DNA of 64,000 bases from Paracamarosporium sp. OC-R06-R3 (Eukaryota; Ascomycota; Dothideomycetes; Pleosporales; Didymosphaeriaceae), in the NCBI GenBank assembly GCA_019828545.1, contig JACVRA010000117.1, forward strand, positions 1-64,000, read 5' to 3'. Position numbers and translations under genes: made by a program. Numbering within the stretch: position 1 is the stretch's first letter; each line of letters starts with the position of its first letter. Below the pieces are notes generated by a model that saw only the letters and a program-made list of their open reading frames with translations, was not told the origin of the DNA and did not search any database. Below, piece after piece: positions 56,375-64,000 of this stretch.

Positions 56375-57165
56375 CTATACATTCGACCTCTTGTGCATCT
56401 TGTGCATCTTGTATTTCTTTCGCCATTTCCATATAGTGAATGCCAGGCCAACAATGGCAGTAACAGCGGCCGGGACCGAAAGACCTATTTTGATCTTGTC
56501 AGAGGCACTGAGTTCGGTCGCGCTATTTGATATATGACCGTCTGTGGTGGAAGGTGTTGAGGATTCTACAGGAGCAGATAACGTTAAGGCAGATACTTCT
56601 GTCGAGAGAGGAGGAGCGCTGGAAGTACCAATAGAGACTGTTGTGGTTGTAGAAGGTGGTGAAAGGCGGATGATCTGCTGTCCGTCGCTGCTGAGTTTGA
56701 AGCGTCCGCTGTTGGAGCAACACGTCGCGTTGTTGTCGTTACAACACCATGTGCCATCTTCCTCGCATTTTGTAACTTGCGTATATTTCCCCTCTATATA
56801 CCCTATACTTAGTTGTCAGAAGACTTCTATTTTATCGTGAGCTTAGTCGACATACCGCATTCCTCCCAGACTGCGGAGCAAGATCCTGTTGCTCTATCGT
56901 GTATGCACGCGTCAATGAAATACTGTCCTTCTTGGGTGCTATGTGCGCTCTGACAGATTCCTTCTGAAGAGCATTGATCATCTGGGGTGCCGTCACTGCG
57001 GTTGAACCAGCAGCACATATTGGAGGAGTTTGGGCACGGTGAGGTATTCTCGTCGATGTCGCCATTGTAATTGTAACATGAACTCCCACTTGACGTAGGT
57101 GGAGTGGATGAACAAACTACTATTGCAAAGGCCCATAGGAGTGAGAGGCCAGTAAAGAGGATCAT
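56375..57165 (-). CDS. Cys-rich single-pass membrane protein, unknown function
   Basis: Exons 56856-57165 and 56375-56802 (53-base intron) give 245 residues. A signal peptide (MILFTGLSLLWAFAIVVCSS) precedes an extracellular region with at least a dozen cysteines (SSCYNYNGD, CPNSSNMCCWF, CSSEGICQS, then KCEEDGTWCCND and ATCCSNSG after the intron). A Ser/Thr-rich stalk (about 160-205) leads to one transmembrane helix (IGLSVPAAVTAIVGLAFTIW) and a short basic tail (KWRKKYKMHKMHKRSNV). This layout is common in Pezizomycotina and resembles wall-sensor-like proteins, but I see no WSC domain and assign no name. The join ECG-YIEGKYTQ is the only in-frame solution near the end of the intron. Confidence 0.82.
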
Positions 57166-58801
57166 ACTGTTCTATTCATTCGATACGACAAAGTACAGAA
57201 GCGAATCAAAACCGCGCGTCTCGCAGTGCAAATCTGCGCAAAGAGACTACAGGTAGATATGTGTCCGTACACAATCGTTGGGAAGATTTCGCGGCACACT
57301 CGTATTCGCAGAGCTGCACGCAGGACCATGGAGCACATCGCGCTCTGTGCATATTCCTATCGTCTATGCAGCGGTGCAATTGACTCATCTAGAAGGTGTT
57401 ACCCTAAGCTAGTTGGTATCCCGAGCTTTGAATATGAAGAATCATTCAGCTAGGCGAAGTGCTATCCAGTCATGAGCTCGGCCTGGTTGGTGGCGCTGCA
57501 AGGCTGGAACGCGCCACGAAGTACCAAGAGTGAAGCGAGTGAATAATCAGATTGCCGAGTACATCGATACACAGCTCAGTCACTGTGGCTGCAGGAAAGA
57601 TGCCTGAAGCTGATCCAGACTCAATGTTGGCTGCAGAACAAAACTGGGGACTATCACATAAAGCGAGTATTCCCTTAGCGTGGCCTCCGAGGACTGGCGG
57701 AGGGCACCGGATGAGCCCCCGTAAGGCGCAAATTATACGTTTTTATCACGAGAAAGTCAGATGATACTGACGGCTCTTTCTTTCCTTCCCTGTGACAGTG
57801 GAATCTTGCTTAAGAAGTGATTTCATCCGAACGCCGTAGTAGAGAACGAGAGAACTTAGAAAACTACAGCATCTAGAAGGCACCCAAACACAAACTTGAA
57901 AATTGCACGTTCCCATGATTATTCGGTACTTTCGTAATGGTCGCTAAAAGCTAGTCTTAAGAAACGGCCACTAGATTGTATATCCTTTGACAACTTGATG
58001 GGACACCTGTCATGTGATTACGGTCCGTTTCTGGTCACATGATCTCGTAGAAACAACCAGATGGGAGGATGGGGTGATCCAGATCCTCGCAGGGAAGCTT
58101 GAAAACGCCTGAAATATCAGGTTTCGAAACCGATCCCAAGAAAGTGGGCTGGTTCATCGGGTGCACGGTCGGAAGAGCATGATCCCGATGTTTCACTTGT
58201 GCTGCAAGCCTGCAACACAAGATTCCAAATGACATTGAAGTCGAAAACATTGGTGTCGTTGGAGATGCATCGAAGTTTTTGTTGCTAGCAAAGGCCCATA
58301 CAATGCGTTGTCATGCTGCTGAGGTGCTGGGTACGATGGAGATGACGTAGCCTGGCATCGTGACCTGGAGAGGATGAAGGGAAAGGTGCAGCGTCCTCGC
58401 AATCTAGGAGACTACAGACTGTTTACTCTGTAAAGACAGCGGCACTCATCTCATGAATTTTCATCGAACATGGTATCTCCCTGTCAGGACGCACTCGTGG
58501 CATGCTAATTGCTGATGACTAACGCGCAAGTCACGCTTCATGGTCGCGTTGAACACGTCGGCATACATCAAGCACGTATCTTCAAATTCAAATCCTCTCT
58601 TTCTTGCCATCCCAAGGCATCCACTCGCTCATCTTTGCTTCGTTGTTTGTTCAATGTATGACTTAATTTGGCATATGTCGTAGGGCCTGGACATGGTTCA
58701 GCCCGCCAAGCGCGAACGGTCACGGCAACGTCTGGCCTGGCTGGCGTTCTGAACAAACCACCGCCGAGGATTTCGCGTGCGTGATCGGAACCCGGTGAAC
58801 C
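57166..58801. other. Intergenic region without supported gene
   Basis: 1.6 kb between divergent genes (membrane protein on -, RING protein on +). Open frames are all below 76 codons. AT-rich around 57830-58000. No RNA gene or repeat recognised. Confidence 0.45.
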
Positions 58802-61800
58802 ATGGCAGAGGTAGAGAAGGCAGGCCCTGCGCCCGTCGACTTAGAGAAGGAGTTGACGTGCTCGGTAAGTTGGAATTGTCGTGGTGCGGAGCGGGGGAGG
58901 GGGAGCGACATGGCGGTCAAGGTCAGATTCGCGCGAAACACGTCTTTTTGGCTATCCTGAGCGCGAGTTTCAAGCTTGAGAGCATACAGATTCAATCCTA
59001 GTGCTCTATAGCTGTAAAAGCCTTCTCCTGTCAGCGCGTCCCGCTCCAAGGATATACCTGCTAACCGCGCAACACACGCAGATATGTACCGACCTTCTCT
59101 ACCAACCGCTCACGCTCCTTGACTGCCTCCACACTTTTTGTGGTGCATGCTTGAAAGAATGGTTCGCCTTCCAGGCTTCGACTGCCACGTCGCTGCACCC
59201 GTACACCTGCCCGTCATGTCGCGCTTCCGTCCGGTCGACGCAGCCCAATGCTACCGTAACGACTCTTTTGGATATGTTCATACATGCAAACCCTCATAGG
59301 GGGAAGAGCGAAGAAGAAAAGCAGGCGGATAGGGAAAAGTTCAAATACGGGGATGTGGTCATGCCAAAATTGCGAAGGAGAGGCGGGCAAGATGAGGAGG
59401 AAGAGCGAAGAGTACTAGAGGAGGTACAGCAATTAAGTTTAAGAGAGGTGGGCATTGACGCAACGAGTAACGTGGCTACGGTAGACCATCTGGAACCGCC
59501 ACGTGAGAGGAGGAGAAGGGAGCGAAGCGGAGACAGAAGGGAGAGAAGCTCGGACACAAGGAGGAGCGGAGATGGCCGGTCGAGGAGTCGAAATCAGGCC
59601 AGTACGTCATCTGCGACTAGAGAGGTCGTGCCTCCACGGGTCATAGAACATCAATCGAGCTTGAGAAGCTTGCTGAGCGCGAGTGACCTGGATTCGCAAG
59701 AGATGGAGGAAGAGATTATGCGTCAAATCATGGAAGAGGGCTTATTAGATGGCATTGACCTAAATAACATTGATCTCGCCCAAGAAGATGAGATTAGTGA
59801 GAGGATAGCGCAGGCATATCGACGACGGCAAGAACAGAAGAGAAGGGAAAGGCGGGAGAGGAGAGAAAGACTCGCGCGAGATGGACTGGTCAGCGCATCG
59901 GGCCAGTCTACGCCTGAGATTCGCAGTCCACCGGTTCAAGAAGGTGAACAACAACGGAGAAGACCACATACGCGATCGATGAGTAGCACGCCTAATCCAC
60001 GAGATAGAGACAACAGGCCTCCGGTGTCCCGACCCGGCCTTCTGGATGTTGCAAACCAGGGTACGCGCACACGGCATACACGATCGTCTAGTCAAGGCAG
60101 CTCGAGATCAGCTAGGGAGCATCGGCCTACACCTCTAGCAGTATCGTCTACTCGGGCGCATAATAACTCGCAACCAGAGCTAGTTGGCCGACCTGCGACT
60201 TCCAGCAATAGCACTAATCGTAGGCGTCAATCAGATAATGAGGAGAGAAGTAATTTAGAAGGACGGCAACAGCTTCGGGATAGCCTCCAGGCTCACTCTT
60301 CGTCGAACCCCAATTCGCCGCGAAGAACCGCCTTCAATTTCGTCACTAATACCGAAAGTCCGACAAGTGTTACCCCTGTTGTGGCATCTCCACTAACAAG
60401 TCCTGTTGGATCTCTTCCTCCAGCCTCTTCTCGCCGGACCACGGATCCAACAGGTATCAGACAATCTCGAGCTCCGCATAGCAGTACACCACCAACGGTA
60501 TCTCCACCTACATTCCCTCGTTCTACGACCGATCCTTCGGGTGGTCAACCGCGTTCACAGGAAACATCGATAACCGCTCCCATCGCACCACCGACACTGT
60601 TTCCAGAACCCCATGTGTCATGTCGCGGCTGTGGAAAGGATCACATCGAATATGAACTGCACTACAATTGTTCGCGCTGTGATGAAGGGGCATACAACCT
60701 ATGCCAGCCATGCTATCGTCGTGGGAAGGGATGCAAGCATTGGTATGGGTTCGGTTGGGCGGCGTGGCCAGCATACCAGCAAAGAGCTCCACCTGGTGGC
60801 TACTCTGCAGATCACGAATACCCTCACATTATGCGCGGCCATCGGTTTCGGAGACCGCAGGCTCCACTCACCGAAACAACAATACCACCTCACGTCCTCC
60901 AGAGCGAGGATGACCCCGCTCAGAGGCTCGAAGCCGGCGTCTTCTGCGACATATGTGCGCAATGGGCGAACGCATGCTACTGGAAGTGTGATTACTGCAA
61001 CGAAGGTGAATGGGGGTATTGCAATGATTGTGTGAACCAAGGCCGACATTGCACGCATGCGCTACTTCCAATCTCACACGTAGGAAAGGAACGCGCATCC
61101 ACACGCCCAACCACCGCATCCACCAGTACCGAACCACCTTCTACTCCTCGATCAAACCACCTCGCGCCCCCTTACCCATTAGATCCTTCACCACCGACGA
61201 CACCCCCTCTCACGCCAAGGGCCGCATCCCTTATCAGCGGCCCTGGCCATGTCACCCTCGCAAACTCCACCTACCGCCCCCTCACATTCACAACGCTCTG
61301 CAACATCTGCACCTACCCAATACCTCCCTCACATACTCGTTACCACTGCTTGAAATGCAACGGTGGCGACTACGACATTTGCCCTGGTTGTTACCAGAAG
61401 CTCGTCCTTTCGGGCCGTATCAGCAAGGAAGATGGAATACATGGATGGCGTCGCTGCCTGCGCGGCCACAGAATGATTTTGGTGGGGTTCGAAGATCGTG
61501 ATGGTGGCCAGCGCCGCGTTGTTGTGCGTGATCTGGTGGGCGGGTTTTCCTTAAGGGACGAATCTGAAACTACAGAGACGACAGACCCTGGTGCACCTAC
61601 ACATTCTGATAAATGGACGTGGCGCGATACAGATGGCTCGCGGCATCAGTTTCGCTCTCCAAACCTTTCCAGCGGGTCAAAGACAACTCCATCGACGCAG
61701 CGCTTCCCGCCTGACGGTGGTGTTGGTCTTAGAATACAGGCTCGTTGGAGCTATTTCCCTGCCGAGGGTGTCACGGATGAGCTGGCTTTTCCCAAGTTTG

Positions 61801-61931
61801 CCGAGATCACAGAGGCGGAAGACATTAATGGTGATTGGTGCTGGGGTGTGTATGCAGGAGGGAAAGGTTTGTTTCCTGGGGGCTATGGGAGGGTTGTTGG
61901 GGGTAATGTGGAAAGGGAAGGAAGGATATGA
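58802..61931 (+). CDS. RING - triple ZZ zinc finger - SH3 protein, probable E3 ubiquitin ligase
   Basis: Two exons (58802-58864 and 59082-61931) with a 217-base intron, long for this window, give 970 residues. The intron falls inside the RING: LTCS joins ICTDLLYQPLTLLDCLHTFC (residues about 18-65), a CHFR-like C3HC4 finger that would bind an E2. A basic, Arg/Ser-rich disordered region with a coiled-coil-like acidic and charged helix (MEEEIMRQIMEEGLLDGIDL) follows. Three ZZ-type fingers lie at about 533-580 (CRGCGKDHIEYELHYNCSRC), 640-680 (CDICAQWANACYWKCDYC) and 757-800 (CNICTYPIPPSHTRYHCLKC). An SH3-like domain closes the protein (about 905-960: ARWSYFPAEGVTDELAFPKF, then GDWCWGVYAGGKGLFPGGYG). 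ZZ fingers and SH3 suggest peptide-binding substrate recognition. Confidence 0.9.
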
Positions 61932-62313
61932 GCGGCTGCCAGTGAAGAGGACAAGAGGCTAGCGATAATACCAGATATATTTCGTAAGACTTGTTAGGTA
62001 CTTTTCCGAATATCATAACTCTCAAACAACCCATTAACAAACAAACCATCAGGACATAGACGGTCAGGGCGCAAACCTGAGATCACAAGGAACTCGAGCA
62101 TCACGCTCACTAGACATGTAAGATTTTGGCCTGTTGATGTTAGCACCATGAAGAAGTAAACGGATCGATGAATTACCTTAGAGACCTAATCGAAATAGCC
62201 ATCTCTAACAATGTATGTGTAAACCATACGATATAACCAGCGCGCTTGAAACACAATTTTCAATTTTCAATGAGTAGAGACCGTAAAAGTGACTTAGACC
62301 ACGGCCGCAAGGA
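61932..62313. other. Convergent 3' region
   Basis: 3' ends of the RING protein and the small retropepsin-like gene. Nothing else seen. Confidence 0.5.
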
Positions 62314-62793
62314 TCAATGACCGGCATTTCGTGCAGATGCTTCCAATTCTCTAGCGCTTTCTCTGCCAAAGACCACGTCGTAGCTTGGGTTCTCGTCCGA
62401 AGACACACATAACTTTCCGCTATGGACATTTCTCGGTTCCTCCTCCAAGGCCAAGTCCAGTGTTGTCTCTCCATAGATGGCTTTCGTTGTCGGGTAGGCT
62501 GATCGAGCTTCGTTGTTAATTGCAAGGATCTTTGAGCCTACTTTGTCGACTATCTGACGCGAGACGACATCCTCATTCGTGTTGTAGTCGAACGATATTA
62601 CTGCGAATCTGGGGCTGTCCGACGTGCTGGAAACAGCGATGATGTAGGCTTGCTGCTTCGTGCTTTCGCGATCCTGTTCACGTGGAGTTAGCACCCTGAA
62701 ACATTAATCTATCATAGATGTTGCTGTCGCAAACAATAGCAGGACATATCGAGCCTTTTTCTTTGGCTTCAGCCCGAAGTACTTCTTCATCAT
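62314..62793 (-). CDS. Small protein with a degenerate retropepsin-like domain
   Basis: Two exons (62746-62793 and 62314-62673, intron 72 bases) would give 135 residues. The very basic start MMKKYFGLKPKKKARY joins DRESTKQQAYIIAVSS. The body follows the order of retropepsin-like folds: FAVISFDYNTNEDVVSRQIV in the place of the D-T/S-G active-site turn, a central TTLDLAL strand, then YDVVFGRES, which matches the closing YDVIxGRD pattern. The catalytic triad would be D-Y-N, so it is probably inactive. The donor (GTCCTG) is weak, while the acceptor has a good GCTAAC branch site. An alternative reading uses only exon 2 without an ATG. I offer the domain as a resemblance, not a match. Confidence 0.4.
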
Positions 62794-64000
62794 GTGCAAT
62801 CTGCTAGAACAATGGCGCTCGTTCCCGTACACATGAAAGGATGGTGACGGTGATCTCTCAACGACCCTGCCGCTGGAAACAAGTAATTTAGGGAGCGGCA
62901 GGGAGTGAACCTTGTGAAGAGTGAATCCATGGCCAATAAAGGCTCCTGTTGGGTGAGCAAGACAATCACACATGTCCAATGGCTTTAAGATGTAGCTGCT
63001 CTCGATTCATGAAACGTTCTCCTCTCCATAGGGTTATTAGCTACGAGTGCAGATGTGTTTGCGCAAGTTATAACTGAAAGATAATAGCTTGGACCAACTG
63101 ATTGTTTTTAGTTTTGCTGCGGTTCAAGTGGTGTTTGTCAACTCCGATAATCCTGAGTTGTCTGTGTAAGGTACATTGTTAGGTCGCTATGTTCTCGTAA
63201 ATGTGCAACGTATATGAAAAGACGAACTACAGAGGTCGCTTAGCTGTTGAGTCGAACTCCTTTCCCCGAAGATGGTCTGATCAATGTTTTCCGTTATGAC
63301 ATTAGCAATGTATTGCGTGCATAACCGACGACTGATATTTCAAAGGACTGTGGTGTAAGCTCTCTATTATGAGCGTCTGGTGACTGAATCATACGCATAT
63401 GTCTTTTGTTATTATAATTATGTATCTAGGATACCTACACTAACTTACATGTAATCTTTGGATGTTCGTTGGTTTGCTAGACGCGGACCTCTGTTGGTGT
63501 ATTGATACGTTCTTCCGTAGCTTCGTGGCCCACCCAACACACCCTTTAGATCTCTTGCCTAGGCGGTCTAAGAGGTCACCGACCGATCTCGAGAATCGGC
63601 CGGCGTCAATTTTCGTCTCGCGTATGTCTCAAATAATTGATCGCGGTAGGGAACCCCAACACACAAAGCGTCGTGATCAAAGAGATAGGTATCATGCCAT
63701 ACAAATAATTTTTTGATTCTATATGATATCTGTAATTGTGGGAGGTCAACAGTCTGCCTAATGTGACTATGATGCCATTATGTTTCTAGGAAACTAATCG
63801 CGAGACAGAACAGATAAACCCTCACAGGTCCGGACATTGTCTAAACAGCTAATGTTTATGGAAACTTGTGTACAACTTTACATCTAGTAACGGTCGAATC
63901 GCGAAAAAGCATAACTGTACAGGATGGAATGGAGGGTGTGGCTATCGGGACCGAGGCCGCTGAGGAGCGTAAGCGTTGTAAGTCTCTTCATACTTCTCAT
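62794..64000. other. Right-edge AT-rich stretch without supported gene
   Basis: 1.2 kb of AT-rich sequence. One 84-codon frame (63462-63716) has no domain. No repeat, RNA gene or transposon end recognised. The last 60 bases become GC-richer and could approach another gene. Confidence 0.45.

Noticed and set aside
1..64000. tRNA, rRNA, CRISPR arrays or intact transposons
   Set aside because: I looked for tRNA B-box-like sequences, regular spacers, terminal inverted repeats and transposase or reverse-transcriptase motifs and saw none convincing; a tRNAscan or RepeatMasker run could still find short ones.

Overview
This window looks like nuclear DNA from a filamentous ascomycete (Pezizomycotina). 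The Dothideomycetes, probably Pleosporales, are my best guess, made from the kinds of proteins present and not from any database search. The evidence is short GT-AG introns of about 46-60 bases with CTAAC/CTGAC-like branch sites, fungal Zn2Cys6 regulators, a cerato-platanin, a GPI-type cupredoxin, GH17 wall glucanases and a DUF3445 protein. I see no bacterial operons, CRISPR, rRNA, tRNA or intact transposon. Gene models were spliced by hand. Each was checked for reading frame across junctions, and exon sums divide by three.

Layout. 0.8-9.6 kb: FAD monooxygenase (-), SMC5/6 subunit NSE4 (-), PI3-kinase VPS34 (+), cerato-platanin (-). 11.5-16 kb: secreted cupredoxin (+), a five-copy Kex2-type repeat peptide precursor (-), amino-acid permease (-). 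16.6-24.4 kb: WD40-like protein (+), DUF3445 protein (+), a C45 (isopenicillin N acyltransferase-like) Ntn-hydrolase (-) head to head with a polysaccharide deacetylase (+). 26.3-30.4 kb: two head-to-head Zn2Cys6 regulators. 32-38.5 kb: RRM/RGG protein (-), TAH18 diflavin reductase (+), F-box protein (+). 39.2-45 kb: a double-domain GH17 protein (-) and ILV3 dihydroxy-acid dehydratase (+). 45.3-53.2 kb: small Pro/Thr-rich protein (-), Zn2Cys6 regulator and MFS exporter (both +), STE14 methyltransferase (-), hexapeptide acetyltransferase (+). 54.5-62.8 kb: Ala/Gly/Gln-rich secreted protein (+), Cys-rich single-pass membrane protein (-), RING-ZZ-ZZ-ZZ-SH3 protein (+), and a small retropepsin-like protein (-).

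Most of the window is housekeeping: VPS34 in membrane traffic, NSE4 in DNA repair, TAH18 in cytosolic Fe-S assembly, ILV3 in branched-chain amino-acid synthesis (itself an Fe-S enzyme) and STE14 in CaaX processing. Secreted and wall genes are interspersed. There is no convincing secondary-metabolite cluster: the C45 hydrolase has no NRPS or IPNS neighbour, and the repeat-peptide gene has no UstYa-type neighbour.

The most unusual locus is 12444-13122. Six exons, all joined by phase-1 introns, encode a signal peptide and five copies of a C-x7-C peptide. The first four copies end in Lys-Arg. The spacers are even-length strings of X-Pro/X-Ala dipeptides. This is the layout of an alpha-factor-type (Kex2 plus Ste13 processed) precursor, but the peptide does not match the usual filamentous-ascomycete pheromone core. 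Two of its exon+intron units are a visible 132-base tandem duplication.
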